DNA from: a virus
Direction: 5' to 3' (one strand)
DNA length: 64,000 bases
IMG/VR virus record: IMGVR_UViG_3300046171_000231
Span: 62,001 to 126,000 of that record
Shown here piece after piece: positions 9,133 to 19,735 of this stretch. Each line of letters begins with the position of its first letter. Within the stretch, counting starts at the first letter, position 1. The notes beneath the pieces were generated by a model. That model had not been told where the DNA came from. It saw only the letters and a program-made list of their open reading frames with translations, and searched no databases. Both the position numbers and the translations under genes were made by a program.

Positions 9133-10472
9133 ACGACAACATAATTACCGTCAATGAAGAGATTACCATTTATAGTAACTGGACCTGCCATCAGACCATT
9201 AAATGCAGTTCCAATATAATGATTATCATTTAAAGTATTATCGTGAATTATCATTCCATTACTTATATACATTCCTTTTGCCATACCATTACTTACAGCA
9301 AAACTATTTCCCTGTCCTGTATGATGATGACACCAGTAATAAAGTAATGCAGGTGCATCAGCAGGTATCGTCCATACAACTTGACGGACTGTAGCAGCAT
9401 TAAATCCACTTACATACTGTGCCATTGTTTTATTGACACCATCTAATTTATATGTAACACCTGTAATATAATGACCGTGACTATTGTGATCACCGCCAGG
9501 TCCGAGACTGAACATCAATGGATGATTTGCACCACCATATACTTCATTACTATTATCAGACTGGTCAAAGGTATAGGTATGACGTTTATTAATTTCAAAC
9601 AATGCAGGTTTCTCAACTCCATCTAAGTAAAATACTCCTGTTGATTGACCTCCAACTGTATCTGTTCCGACTGTGACAGTGATTGTTGTGTCGATAGATG
9701 ATGCACCGATACCTTGCAAATCATTATCATCAAGACTACTCGTATGAACACCAATTGATTTATTGGTTGCGATACCAGCAGTGTATGTACTCCAAGTTCC
9801 ACCAGCACCAGCTCCACCACCACCTGCAATACTAATATCTACTGTGGTTCCATTGACTGCAAATGTATTACCAGTTCCTACAAAATTAAGTTGAGTAATA
9901 CCAGCACCAATCTGAGTTCCTGCAGATTGAATACCAACTTCAGAAGCACCACTGAATAATGTTGCTGTTGCAACTCCAGCAATACTTACATTATCAAGAT
10001 TAGTATGTCCATCTACATCTAATTCTACAAAGTCACCATCACCTTTAAATGTTGTGGCAGTGATAACACCTGCATTTCCTAATTTTATATTACTTCCTAC
10101 ATCTAAAAAGTCATCTACATCTACACCTGACCTTGCTGTGATGATACCAAGTGAATCAACATTCTTTACATCTTCATATGTTAAGACTCCACCAACAGTA
10201 ACATTACCTGAAAAGTTTGCAGTAGATCCAGATATTGCCCCAGTAAAAGACGAAACACCAGCAACGGTCATTCCTGCATTTATATCAACAGCGTATGTGT
10301 TGAATGTTGCAGCAGTTCCAGTAATTATATTATCTGTGGACGCTATACCAGTAAGCCCAGCACCATCACCTACAAAGGATACTGCAGTAATAATACCTGT
10401 AGATTTTATATTATGACTGTTTATATTGGATGCGGTATGAATACCTGGACCAAGTATCCGTGTAAATGCCAT
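9129..10472 (-). CDS. Tail fibre with cupredoxin-like domain
   Basis: An intact 447-residue protein. The shaft carries 'GGVLTYEDVKNVDSLGIITA' and 'VDGHTNLDNVSIAGVATA'. From about residue 255, 'VTVGTDTVGGQSTGVFYLDG', 'GGANHPLMFSLG' and 'LLYYWCHHHTGQGNSF' form a cupredoxin-like beta sandwich with a His and a Cys-x2-His, but with no clear axial Met. A near-identical block is in the giant gene at 23825-28176, also at DNA level (9303-9340 versus 26818-26857). It ends with the 'GPVTINGNLFIDGNYVVV' tip seen elsewhere in the cluster. Confidence 0.75.
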   Translation of the reverse strand: MAFTRILGPGIHTASNINSHNIKSTGIITAVSFVGDGAGLTGIASTDNIITGTAATFNTYAVDINAGMTVAGVSSFTGAISGSTANFSGNVTVGGVLTYEDVKNVDSLGIITARSGVDVDDFLDVGSNIKLGNAGVITATTFKGDGDFVELDVDGHTNLDNVSIAGVATATLFSGASEVGIQSAGTQIGAGITQLNFVGTGNTFAVNGTTVDISIAGGGGAGAGGTWSTYTAGIATNKSIGVHTSSLDDNDLQGIGASSIDTTITVTVGTDTVGGQSTGVFYLDGVEKPALFEINKRHTYTFDQSDNSNEVYGGANHPLMFSLGPGGDHNSHGHYITGVTYKLDGVNKTMAQYVSGFNAATVRQVVWTIPADAPALLYYWCHHHTGQGNSFAVSNGMAKGMYISNGMIIHDNTLNDNHYIGTAFNGLMAGPVTINGNLFIDGNYVVV

Positions 10473-10486
10473 TATTGCTTTTTAGT

Positions 10487-10494
10487 TATTTATG
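10487..10494 (-). promoter_or_regulatory. T4-type late promoter box
   Basis: The minus strand reads CATAAATA followed by ACTAAAAAGCAATA and the ATG at 10472. Confidence 0.6.
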
Positions 10495-10846
10495 ATGGTT
10501 TAGGGTATTTTGCTTTTACAGGATCGACTATATCGGTCTTCCACTTGTCTATACCGTGGTGATAGATATAGTCAAGTTGCTCAGCTAATGGAGGATAGAT
10601 ACCTTCTGTAGTAGCAACACCGTCTACCATCTGACCTGTTCTTTGTTCTTTATAAAGTTCTTGATTTTTAATTCTTGTTACTTCTGCTAATACCTGTTCT
10701 TTTGTTGGAATTTTACTTTCGTCAGATAAGTTACCATCACCAATTAACCATTTAACATTTTCATATTCATCATCCCCCTCCACATAAAAGAAAAGTCCAC
10801 CACAAAGGTTTTCACATGCTTGTAAAAAAGTGCTTGTTCCGTTCAT
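10490..10846 (-). CDS. Putative fibre-assembly protein
   Basis: A 118-residue protein. The start at 10846 (MNGTSTFLQACEN) overlaps the upstream stop as ATGA. The C-terminus 'YPPLAEQLDYIYHHGIDKW' followed by 'VKAKYPKPS' is the recurrent Y-P-x-L-x-E-Q-x-D signature of small proteins next to phage fibre genes. The gene at 13224-13583 has the same ending style ('YPSLEEQQDMQYW', 'IKAKYPKSQ'). Both probably serve their adjacent fibre as chaperone or attachment factors. No enzymatic motif is seen. Confidence 0.65.
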   Translation of the reverse strand: MNGTSTFLQACENLCGGLFFYVEGDDEYENVKWLIGDGNLSDESKIPTKEQVLAEVTRIKNQELYKEQRTGQMVDGVATTEGIYPPLAEQLDYIYHHGIDKWKTDIVDPVKAKYPKPS

Positions 10847-11364
10847 AAATTCATCTCCCAAATTGATAAACTTGATCCACCCATACTGTTTTCAATTCTT
10901 TGATCATCACTAGCATTAGGATTTAATATATTAAAAGGTCTGTCACTATTTCCGTTTGCAGTTCTATGACCTACTAATACATTTGTACTTCCAGTTCCTG
11001 TTGCATTTGTTACACTGCCAGATATTACCATCATCTTATAATAACTAACATCAGTATATTGATAATGAACAATTGGATAACCACTTCCTACACCACCACT
11101 TGTAACGAGGCTACCATTATATGTTCCTCCCACTTTAAGATTCATAGTAATCGCACCAGCATTATTACCCCAACAAGCAATAAATCCTTGAAATACTAGT
11201 GTGGAAGAAGATAATTTTTTATCAAAACTACCAAAATCACAAGTAACAATTTCATTATTACTAGCGGAATTGGTGAGACTCCTTCGAGTAGTATTTTTTA
11301 ATCTTGTATAGTGAACTACATGAGCAGCTCTATGTTGTCCTTCATCACTAAAATAAAGACTCAT
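10843..11364 (-). CDS. Fibre distal-tip-like protein
   Basis: An intact 173-residue protein (MSLYFSDEGQHRAAHVVHYT to SIWEMNL). It has no shaft repeats and appears to be an isolated beta-rich head domain: 'TLVFQGFIACWGNNAGAITM', 'PIVHYQYTDVSYYKMMVISG'. Start and stop are coupled to neighbours by TAATG and ATGA overlaps. A receptor-binding tip encoded separately from its shaft is the most economical reading. Confidence 0.6.
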   Translation of the reverse strand: MSLYFSDEGQHRAAHVVHYTRLKNTTRRSLTNSASNNEIVTCDFGSFDKKLSSSTLVFQGFIACWGNNAGAITMNLKVGGTYNGSLVTSGGVGSGYPIVHYQYTDVSYYKMMVISGSVTNATGTGSTNVLVGHRTANGNSDRPFNILNPNASDDQRIENSMGGSSLSIWEMNL

Positions 11365-13205
11365 TATAAAACCTCCTCCATCTTGATTTTGAATTTTTTA
11401 CCACTTCGATTATTTATCATATACACATCACTTTCACCCTCTTGTATTGTCCAGTCACCCCAAGTATTATCTATACTATTTGTTGAACCTTCATTAGATA
11501 AGTTAAGGTCATTTGTGTATATGTTTCTCCAACGCATTGAAGAAGTACCTAAGTCATAAGTATTATTAGCTACTGGTGCCCAATGCCCATCACTTTGTAA
11601 TTGACATCTAACTGTATTATTAGTGGCAGAATTTTAATTGACTAGCAACTGTATTATTAATGTAAGCATTACTTCCGTCATAATACATTTGTAACTGGTT
11701 TGCTGAACCAGACATAAATCTGGCAGTGTTATCACCAAAGTTAATATTATTCCCTGCTGTTAATAGCTCCATGTTACTTGCACTCCATAACTTAGTGTTT
11801 CAAGCTTTTTACTTCCATTGAAATATAACTCAACGGCCCCGTCACCTATTAATTTTATCCCGTTGTCCGAACCTTGTGGTCGTATGTAAATATCATTTCC
11901 AGAATTGATATACATATCAACACCAGAACCGTTATCTATAACTAGATTTCCAGTATCGTTTTCTAGGTATGAATTAGATCCGTTATGAAATATTCTTAAA
12001 TCTCCACCAGATTTATTACCAATAGTAACACCATTTGAATTACCATCTGGAAAAGAAGCTTTACCTGTTGATATAAGATTACCTTGAACTTCTAATTGAC
12101 CATTGCTTTTAAGTTTTAACTTATCTACATAACTTCCAGAAATATTACTTTTGAATGTTAAATCATTCTCATCTTGTTCAGATTGTATTTTCCAACCATC
12201 TCCATTATCATCACCTTGGTCGGCAATTAAATTTAATGACGCAGGAGTTGCTTCACCAGCTCTAACAAATAAATTTGAACCATTCCATTGTAGTTCCGAC
12301 TCACCTTGCAATTCGTTAGCTGTTCCAGTTCCAGTAATAATATAATTATTTGTATTGCTGTTTATTGTTGTACTTGTTACTGCTGCAAAGGTTGAGTCAC
12401 CTCTCAAGAATGTAGATGAACTTGCAGTTCCAGATCCTAATCTTGCGGTGGGAACTGTTCCTGATGCTAAATCAGATGCATCAAGGTTTGTTAGATTAGC
12501 ACCACTGATTGCAGGTAAAGCACCTGAAAGTTTTGACGCAGTTAATGTAGATATTCTAGCATCAGCAACTGTACCAGTTAGTTGACCAGCAGGTAAACTC
12601 GTTAGGTTTGCTCCTGAACCAGTAAAAGAAGTTGCGGTAACAACACCTGCATTTCCCAATTTAATATTACTACCAACCTCTGCACCTGAACTAAAAGTAT
12701 GAATACCAGTGTACATTGCACCCGATGCCTGTGCTTGTATCTTTACATTACCACCAGAATCTTTAATGGCAGTTGCATCAATACCAGTTAAGGCAGCACC
12801 ACTACCTACAAAACTTGTTGCTGTTATGACACCAGCATTACCTAATTTTATATTACTTCCTACATCTAAAAAGTCATCAACATCGAGTGCTGGTGCAGTG
12901 ATTATACCAACTGAATCTATATTAGTTACATCTTCATATGTTAATGTACCAGCGATTGAAACATTACCTGAAAAAGTTCCATCAACTGCAGTAACATTTC
13001 CTGAAAAAGATCCACCAGTTGCAGTTATAATACCTGTAGATTTGATATTATGAGCTTCAATTAGATTAGAATGGATTGTTGTTACACCAATATTAAATGA
13101 TGTAGCAGTGGTAGTGATACCAGTAAAATCGGCATTATTACCCACCCAGTTGGTGTCTGTCGCAACACCAGGTCCAGTTATCTTTGTGAGTCTACTTAAT
13201 ACCAT
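11364..13205 (-). CDS. Long tail-fibre protein (two frameshifts)
   Basis: Reconstructed ~613-residue fibre. The main frame runs from 13205 to about 11765 and ends 'KKLETLSYGVQVT'. One missing base near 11765-11772 and one extra A in an AAAA run near 11630-11636 lead into 'ELLTAGNNINFGDNTARF', then 'NTYDLGTSSMRWRNIYTNDL' and 'WTIQEGESDVYMINNRSGKK', a very common phage-fibre C-terminus. Shaft modules include 'LTYEDVTNIDSVGIITAPAL', 'TATSFVGSGAALTGIDATAI' and two 'RISTLTASKLSGALPAISGA'-type blocks. The stop at 11364 overlaps the next start (TAATG), supporting this as the true end. Confidence 0.75.
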
Positions 13206-13220
13206 TTATATTTTTTTAGT

Positions 13221-13228
13221 TATTTATT
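13221..13228 (-). promoter_or_regulatory. T4-type late promoter box
   Basis: The minus strand reads AATAAATA followed by ACTAAAAAAATATAA and the ATG at 13205. Confidence 0.6.
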
Positions 13229-13583
13229 GAGGAATGAATGTGTTTATACCAACCACCCAACTAGGAACTACTGTAGTAACAACTCCTACTTGTGATTTTG
13301 GATATTTTGCCTTGATTTCTGCAATCTTATCTTTCCAAGTTGTTGTTCCATTCACTGCATCCCAATACTGCATATCCTGTTGTTCTTCTAAACTTGGATA
13401 CTCTGCAGCACGAGCATCAGAGTAATCAACTGTTGTAACCGTATCAATACCCACCACACAAGTTGTACCGATTCCTACAACATCTGCTTTGAATAGTTGA
13501 TAATCTAAATTACCTTCAGATACTGGTATGAATGCACCATCAGAAAGTCTTTTAATTGTTGTGTCGTCTAAAAATTTATACAT
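13224..13583 (-). CDS. Putative fibre-assembly protein
   Basis: A 119-residue protein (MYKFLDDTTIKRLSDGAFIP). The middle 'AAEYPSLEEQQDMQYWDAV' and 'IAEIKAKYPKSQ' are the fibre-chaperone-like signature shared with the gene at 10490-10846. It lies between two long fibre genes and has no signal peptide or membrane segment. The role is inferred from position. Confidence 0.65.
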   Translation of the reverse strand: MYKFLDDTTIKRLSDGAFIPVSEGNLDYQLFKADVVGIGTTCVVGIDTVTTVDYSDARAAEYPSLEEQQDMQYWDAVNGTTTWKDKIAEIKAKYPKSQVGVVTTVVPSWVVGINTFIPQ

Positions 13584-13586
13584 TTT

Positions 13587-15713
13587 TTAAATCTCCGCAG
13601 TTGCTGTGTGTCTCCATTCATAAAATCTTTCAGTTCCACTCATGTAAGCGTTATAGCCTTGTCTACTTGCAGCAGATGCACTAAGCGATCCGGCTCCCTG
13701 AAAATTGGAAAAAGATATAGTTGGTGTATCTCTCATTTCTGTTATAAATCTTACAGGAAATTGTCTACCAGATACATTACCACTATTCCAAGACGCTCTA
13801 GTACTTATATCTTTTTGGAAATAACGTTGGCAACGTGCGAGTTCATCACCATAACTAACGTGTTCATATGGCGTGGCAGATCCTACTTCAAACTGAACGC
13901 CAGTTAGGTTCATGTAGTTATTTGTACTACTCATAAAATTGGGTTGATTGGTTGAGCAGTATTGAACAGAAGATGTGGTGTGCCAAGAATTTAAAGTAGA
14001 TGTACGCCTGTCTGATTGTATTGCTAACGCCCATTGAACTCTAAGACCACCAGCGTTCCAAGTACCAGAAGTATCGCCAGGAACAGTAATTGTTTTCTTT
14101 TCCCAAGTATTAGCAGCACTTATAGTATATTCAGCAACAAAACATCTAGTACCTTGCGTATCGTTAAATAGAGAAGCACTATAAGTTCCTGTTAAGTTAG
14201 ATTTTATCCAAAAAGATAAAGTACAACTTTTTGCATAACTCTCGCCATAATTTAAGTGTTGTATATTTTTATCTTCAATTACATGACTAACAAATGTCAA
14301 TCCATCTATTGATGAGTCTGCTGTTACACATTTTATTCTTAAAGAATATTTATAACCTTCTGGGTAGTTTTGCTGCCATTCCAGTCCAAGAATACCACCA
14401 TTACCATTATAACCTTTAAAACGATCTGTATGATAAGTATGAGTAGAACCACTAAGGTTGTTCATAGATGCTAGAGCAAATCTTTGGCAAACTTGCATAG
14501 CTCCGTTGATTATTAAATTTCTATGTGATAATTGTCCCACTGTTGGAACAAATTCAGTAGCAGTAGCAATACCAGTCACATTCATATTACCACCTGCGTC
14601 GATGCGAACTCTTTCAGTTCCACCGTTTGTTCCATTTGTAGAGAATTTGATATAATTATCACCATGATTATATGCTACTGAACCTGCTTCAGCAGTACTA
14701 TCTTTAAACATTATAACTGATGTTGCAAAATCATTACTTGTTTCTAGTATTAATTCAGAATCAGAATTAGCATTTGCTTCGGCAGCGTGAACTGTTAGTT
14801 GTGCGTCACCAGTTGCTCCACCATTAAAAGTTAAGTTTGCTTCACCAGTAATAGCAGAAGCACTAGTCGTTGTTACAACTCTATTATCTGCACCATTTGT
14901 TAATGTTGGTCCTGCACCTGTTAACCCACTACCATCTCCAACAAAACTTGTTGCAGTTATAATACCAGTTGCATTTATATTTCCTACAGGAGATATTGTA
15001 ACTGCTGCTCCTACAGTAACATTTCCTTCTGCTGATACACGAAGTTTTTCAGTTGAACCATCTTTGTTTAAGAATCTAGTTAATGTGCTTTCAATATCTA
15101 ATGAACCAGAATCGTTTGTATTTCTTAATCTTGATTTAGCACCTGATGATGTATGAATTAATATCATATCAGATGCATCACCAAATACTAAATTTTGATC
15201 ATCGAGAAAATTTTGACCGTGACTTAAATTTCCAAATAAAGTTGATTTTGCAACAGCTTCTAAAGTATTTGCGGTATTAGAACCCATAATAACTTTATTT
15301 GCTGCATTATTGTTTATTGTTGTTCCCGAAATTGTTGACCAAGACGCTGCACTTCCTGAACCACCACTTGTTAATACTTGTCCTGATGTTCCATAGTTTG
15401 CACCACCGATTCCTAACTGTCCACCATTTCCTACTCTAAATTTTTCACTACCACTTATCTGTAGAAGTAAATGAGATGTTGAGTTTACATTACCAGTAAC
15501 ATTTCCAATTAAAGTTGTTGCAGTTATAATACCAGCGTTACCAAGTTGTATTGTACTTCCTACGTCTATATGATTTGCAGTGTGTTTTGTTGTTACATCA
15601 AATTGTGTAGCGGTCATCACACCTACTACATTAAATCCTGATATTGAATCTAATACACCATCAGATGCTAATATCTTATCGTTATTATTCTGTCCACTGA
15701 TGGTTATTGCCAT
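13587..15713 (-). CDS. Tail fibre with beta-sandwich C-terminus
   Basis: An intact 708-residue protein starting MAITISGQNNNDKIL. Shaft repeats include 'TATSFVGDGSGLTGAG' and 'YGTSGQVLTSGGSGSAASWS', the latter also in the giant gene at 23825-28176. From about residue 395, 'LSHRNLIINGAMQVCQR' and 'YHTDRFKGYNGNGG' start a domain homologous to that of the gene at 2920-4620, with 'FWIKSNLTGTYSASLFND' resembling carbohydrate-binding beta sandwiches. Likely an adhesin. A late promoter box lies at 15731-15738. Confidence 0.75.
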   Translation of the reverse strand: MAITISGQNNNDKILASDGVLDSISGFNVVGVMTATQFDVTTKHTANHIDVGSTIQLGNAGIITATTLIGNVTGNVNSTSHLLLQISGSEKFRVGNGGQLGIGGANYGTSGQVLTSGGSGSAASWSTISGTTINNNAANKVIMGSNTANTLEAVAKSTLFGNLSHGQNFLDDQNLVFGDASDMILIHTSSGAKSRLRNTNDSGSLDIESTLTRFLNKDGSTEKLRVSAEGNVTVGAAVTISPVGNINATGIITATSFVGDGSGLTGAGPTLTNGADNRVVTTTSASAITGEANLTFNGGATGDAQLTVHAAEANANSDSELILETSNDFATSVIMFKDSTAEAGSVAYNHGDNYIKFSTNGTNGGTERVRIDAGGNMNVTGIATATEFVPTVGQLSHRNLIINGAMQVCQRFALASMNNLSGSTHTYHTDRFKGYNGNGGILGLEWQQNYPEGYKYSLRIKCVTADSSIDGLTFVSHVIEDKNIQHLNYGESYAKSCTLSFWIKSNLTGTYSASLFNDTQGTRCFVAEYTISAANTWEKKTITVPGDTSGTWNAGGLRVQWALAIQSDRRTSTLNSWHTTSSVQYCSTNQPNFMSSTNNYMNLTGVQFEVGSATPYEHVSYGDELARCQRYFQKDISTRASWNSGNVSGRQFPVRFITEMRDTPTISFSNFQGAGSLSASAASRQGYNAYMSGTERFYEWRHTATAEI

Positions 15714-15730
15714 TTACACAATTTTTTAGT

Positions 15731-15738
15731 TATTTATA
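15731..15738 (-). promoter_or_regulatory. T4-type late promoter box (perfect TATAAATA)
   Basis: The minus strand reads TATAAATA followed by ACTAAAAAATTGTGTAA and the ATG at 15713. The box overlaps the stop of the upstream oxygenase gene. Confidence 0.65.
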
Positions 15739-16228
15739 TTTTAATTCCACCAAAATTTCCAATACCTCTATCATATAAAAAGATAACAGTATATCTTGGT
15801 TTGACCACTGGTTCGACCCAATGTAATAAATCAGTCGGATATTCTTTAGCCCAACCTGCTACATTCTTAGAGAATCCACCTTCATAACTTAAACCCTCTT
15901 CAGAATCTTCAAGATGTAATGTAGTAAAGTATGCAGGTCCGTGGTCATCACAATGTTTTGGAATCCAGTCACCTACATCATACTTATTAATTACTATTTT
16001 TGATAAAGGTAATGGTTTCTTCGGAGAAATCTTTACTAAATCAACAAGTAAATCTTTTGGTAATGATGTATCACCTACACATTGATAAGATCCAATCTCG
16101 TGATTCTCTACTCCTCGAATAGGTCTGAATGTTGAACGATCAAGATAGTAAGCATCATCTAATAAATCTAATCTATCTCTTAATGAATGTGCTTCTTCTA
16201 CTTCAATTAGTTTATATTCATGCACCAT
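15734..16228 (-). CDS. 2OG-Fe(II) oxygenase (prolyl-hydroxylase-like)
   Basis: An intact 164-residue protein. It shows an H-x-D iron motif (His92, Asp94 in 'PKHCDDHG'), a distal His136 ('LLHWVEP') and Arg145 in 'KPRYTVIFLYD', which would bind 2-oxoglutarate. Length and order fit the small prolyl-4-hydroxylase-like oxygenases common in cyanophages. It sits inside the fibre cluster and overlaps the upstream gene by 11 bases. It may hydroxylate Pro, Lys or Asn in a fibre or a host protein; the substrate is not deducible. Confidence 0.8.
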   Translation of the reverse strand: MVHEYKLIEVEEAHSLRDRLDLLDDAYYLDRSTFRPIRGVENHEIGSYQCVGDTSLPKDLLVDLVKISPKKPLPLSKIVINKYDVGDWIPKHCDDHGPAYFTTLHLEDSEEGLSYEGGFSKNVAGWAKEYPTDLLHWVEPVVKPRYTVIFLYDRGIGNFGGIKI

Positions 16229-16736
16229 AAGTTGCTAACTTCCAAGTCGGAACCATATTAACATTCCATAAATTATCCTGAGTGCTAGTCTCTGTTTCAT
16301 AAGTATATGTTCCATCAAACAATAAAGCATCTCCTTTATCTACATTATATTTTGTACCATTTAATATTAGATGATTGCCATCATTCAATGAAATTGAAAG
16401 AAAAGATCCAATCGCCCTGACTGGTTCATTCAAACCAATCTTTGCTGGATCACTTGGTGTGGTTGGATATAAGATACCAGTGTTTGCAGGTATTTTCATA
16501 AAGGTTGAAACTAGGTATGAACTCAAAACTTCACTTGTGATATAAGTTTTCCAAGCTGTCTTAAGTGATTCGGGATATGAATAATATCTTAAAATTTTAT
16601 ATGAAGAAACTTGATTACCACCTGCATCACTATTACGATATTCCTTTCCAGCAGCATCTGGTAGTGTTGGTAATGCTGCCACCATAGCGTCACAATTATT
16701 TGTAGTAAGATAACCTGTGCGTTTAATTATTGTCAT
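16218..16736 (-). CDS. Unknown protein in fibre cluster
   Basis: An intact 172-residue protein (MTIIKRTGYLTTNNCDAMVA). The segment 'YNVDKGDALLFDGTYTYETE' has the turn-G-D-A-L-L-F pattern of a double-stranded beta-helix fold, so a degenerate oxygenase or cupin relative is possible. I do not see a convincing H-x-D...H triad. It is coupled to the oxygenase downstream and may work with it. Confidence 0.5.
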   Translation of the reverse strand: MTIIKRTGYLTTNNCDAMVAALPTLPDAAGKEYRNSDAGGNQVSSYKILRYYSYPESLKTAWKTYITSEVLSSYLVSTFMKIPANTGILYPTTPSDPAKIGLNEPVRAIGSFLSISLNDGNHLILNGTKYNVDKGDALLFDGTYTYETETSTQDNLWNVNMVPTWKLATYGA

Positions 16737-16737
16737 T

Positions 16738-17319
16738 TTACCTATCTGAAATCATATTAATACCAGAAAGATCATTTTCTGATTTAATCTCTTCGGAGAC
16801 TCCACCTGCCATTTTAGCATTTACATCATTTCTTACTGTGGTTTTATCTTTATATGTCCAGTTTGGATCATTTTGATAAGAATCTTTATACTTACCATTC
16901 AAATCTCTTACTTCATCAATATATTCTTTCATCGCATTGAAACTTGCTTTTTGATCGTCAGTTAAAGATGAAGCATCTAATAATAATTTCATCATATCAA
17001 TAACGTGATTCAACTGATGATGATAATTATATTTCTTACGAATATGAATTCCTGCAGTGGTATCAAGATCAAGTTCAGATGCTATTCTTGGTCTAGTTGC
17101 TTTGTTTTGCACTGAACCTGAATCAAAATCACCAACATATTCATGTGTTTCAGGATTAAATGTCTCTAACTTACCTTTACAATACTTGGTATTCACTTTA
17201 TCAAGATGTGAACCAATCATTTTTGCCACAAGAGCACCTGACAACTTATTAAAAATAAGTGTCTGAGGTTGTTCTATATTTTCCTCTTTAAGTAAATCGT
17301 CGAATTGTTGTGGATACAT
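16738..17319 (-). CDS. Conserved-type hypothetical protein
   Basis: An intact 193-residue protein (MYPQQFDDLLKEENIEQPQT) behind a good ribosome site (GAGGAG). It is soluble and charged, with a predicted helical stretch around residues 95-140 ('HHQLNHVIDMMKLLLDASSL'). I recognise no family. Its place between the fibre gene at 17337 and two small genes suggests a virion or assembly role. Confidence 0.55.
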   Translation of the reverse strand: MYPQQFDDLLKEENIEQPQTLIFNKLSGALVAKMIGSHLDKVNTKYCKGKLETFNPETHEYVGDFDSGSVQNKATRPRIASELDLDTTAGIHIRKKYNYHHQLNHVIDMMKLLLDASSLTDDQKASFNAMKEYIDEVRDLNGKYKDSYQNDPNWTYKDKTTVRNDVNAKMAGGVSEEIKSENDLSGINMISDR

Positions 17320-17336
17320 TTTAACTCCTCTTCATA

Positions 17337-19734
17337 CTATGTGGAATCTGCTCCAGCCCAATAAATTGAACCGCTGCTATTTTTAATCCATAAAGTTTTT
17401 CTATCTTCGTTACCAGATGCGGTATTATTGTTTACCCAGTAAGAGTATACACGATTCCATCTAACAACGAACATAGTATTATTAGGGACACTGACTGCAC
17501 TAGTTGCCCAGTTTCTTGCTGTGTCTCTATCACCAGCGTTGCCTTGTCCGTACACATCTATGTATAATACAGTAGCAGTGCTTGGTTTGTTAGTCAAGTT
17601 ATTGTAATCACGATACCAGCTACCATGATTACCGTCCAATAAATCAGAATCAAGTCCACTTCCTGAACCATCATTACCAGAAGTCCAGACTGTGGCTTCA
17701 CTACCATCAGCATGCCATTTTAATCCACTAGTACCACCTCTAAGAATAATGTAATCATTTTGTTGTTGATTAACTATGTAAAAAGCATCATCACTAGCAC
17801 TAAATTGTAAATATGCTCTATCAGTTGTACCTTCTCTAAATCTGATGTAAGGACTAGATGAACCTTGTAATATTATATGTTCGTCTGTACCAGTGTTTAC
17901 AACTAGTTGACCATTCATTGTGTCATTAGTATCTGACCTTACAAAGTTAGCACCATGAATACCATCGACAGTATCAGCATCTAATCCTGTTCCAGATCCA
18001 TCATTACCTGAGTTCCAGATAACATTACCATTAATATAACAGTCACCATTACCACTTCCTTGTACAGATATTCCACCACTTGTTTGTCCTCCACCATATA
18101 TTCTTGTATGTCCACTATTCGCATTTCCGTAACCAATATACATTCCATCATCTGAACCACCAGACTCATTTCGCATCACTCTTGCATTTAAATAGGAATC
18201 GTTTGATGATAAAGTCAAGTTTTGTGCCTGAACCCAACTGAAGTGTTGTACCATCAAAAGTTAAATTAGATTCTGCAGTTGCAGTTCCATCACCATCAGA
18301 TGTTAAGACTCGATTATTTGAATCACCTGCTATTGAATTGATTGCAACTGTAACTGTCTTAAATGTATTATCACCAGCTAAGAATGTACCACTATTCTTT
18401 GTTCCACTATCTCCAAGACGAGCAATCGGTACTGTACCAGATGAAAGGTTTGTTGCATTTAAACTACTTAAACCTGAACCACTTCCTGAAAATACTGATG
18501 CGGATAAAGTATTTGTTGCGTAATTAAATGTGAGTTGAGGATCAGTTTTAGCACTAATCATCGTACCACTTGTTAGGTTGGTAAGTACAACTCTTTCAGT
18601 TCCAGAAGATGCACTACTTAATGAAGCACCTGTGTTTGTAAGATTCGCTCCATCTCCTACAAATGATGTTGCTGTAACAATGCCTTGAAATTCTGCTCCT
18701 GCTTTTGCAACAATATCACCACTATTAAAAATAGTTGCACCTGCACCAATTGGAGTATCAGCACCAAGAACGTTTACACCTGCAATTTCAATACCTACAT
18801 TATGTAAGTTAGATGTTCCTGTTTTAAATTGAAGTGCAGTTGATATACCAGTCGCTTTTGTGTTACCAGTAATATCAAGATGACCAGTTCCAGTAATCGA
18901 CTTATTTAATAAATCTAAGTTACCACCAAGTTGAGGACTTGTATCACTTACAAGCTCTGCAAGAACAGCAACCGTTGCCACACCAGCAGCACCAGTGCTT
19001 GCAATTACACTTAATCCACTTGAACCACTAAAGTCAAGTGAGGATATACTACCAGCAGTACCAACAACAGTGCCATCTGGACCTTTAACTGTAAGACCAC
19101 CAATCGCACCAGTTCCTGCAGCAGTGATTCCAGATAAATTAGAACCATCTCCATAGAATACACCAGCAGTCACAATACCAGTAAAGACTGCTGCTCCTGA
19201 ATTATAAATTGTAGAACCAGAACCTATTGGAGTATCAGCACCAAGAACATTGATACCTGCAATTTCAATACCTATACTATGTAAATTAGAAGTTCCTGTT
19301 TTAACTGTTGTTTCATCTATAACAACTGTTCCAGTTCCAATTGATAAAATACCTGTTACTCTTGCATCACCATTTACAATTAAATCAGTTGTGGCACCAC
19401 CAACAACAACATCTCCAATTGTTGTGACACCTGATATACTTACATTATCTAAATTTGTATGTCCATCTACATCTAAATCTACAAAATCTCCTGTCGCAGC
19501 TGTTACGATACCTACGATTGAAACACCAGCACCGACATGAATATCTTTCTGTGCTGTTATAATACCAACTGAATCTATACTTGTTACGTCTTCATAAGTC
19601 AGTACACCACCGACTGACAAATTACCACTTACATCCGCATCTCCATTAACATCTAATCCAGTTGCGGTGATAATGCCAGTTTGATAATCTTCATTGGGTT
19701 TGATGACACCCTTTGTAATTCGGGTCAATCCCAT
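17337..19734 (-). CDS. Long tail-fibre protein (one frameshift)
   Basis: Reconstructed 798-residue protein. The N-terminal frame (MGLTRITKGVIKPNEDYQTG) runs to 'LTFDGTTLQL'. One extra G in a GGG run (plus-strand CCC at 18233-18235) shifts into 'VQAQNLTLSSNDSYLNARVM'. The N-terminal part has 'GGVLTYEDVTSIDSVGIITA' and 'VDGHTNLDNVSISGV' modules. The C-terminal part has 'WNSGNDGSGTGLDADTVDGI' type repeats typical of long phage fibres and ends in an aromatic head ('NTMFVVRWNRVYSYWVNN'). Confidence 0.75.
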
Positions 19735-19735
19735 C

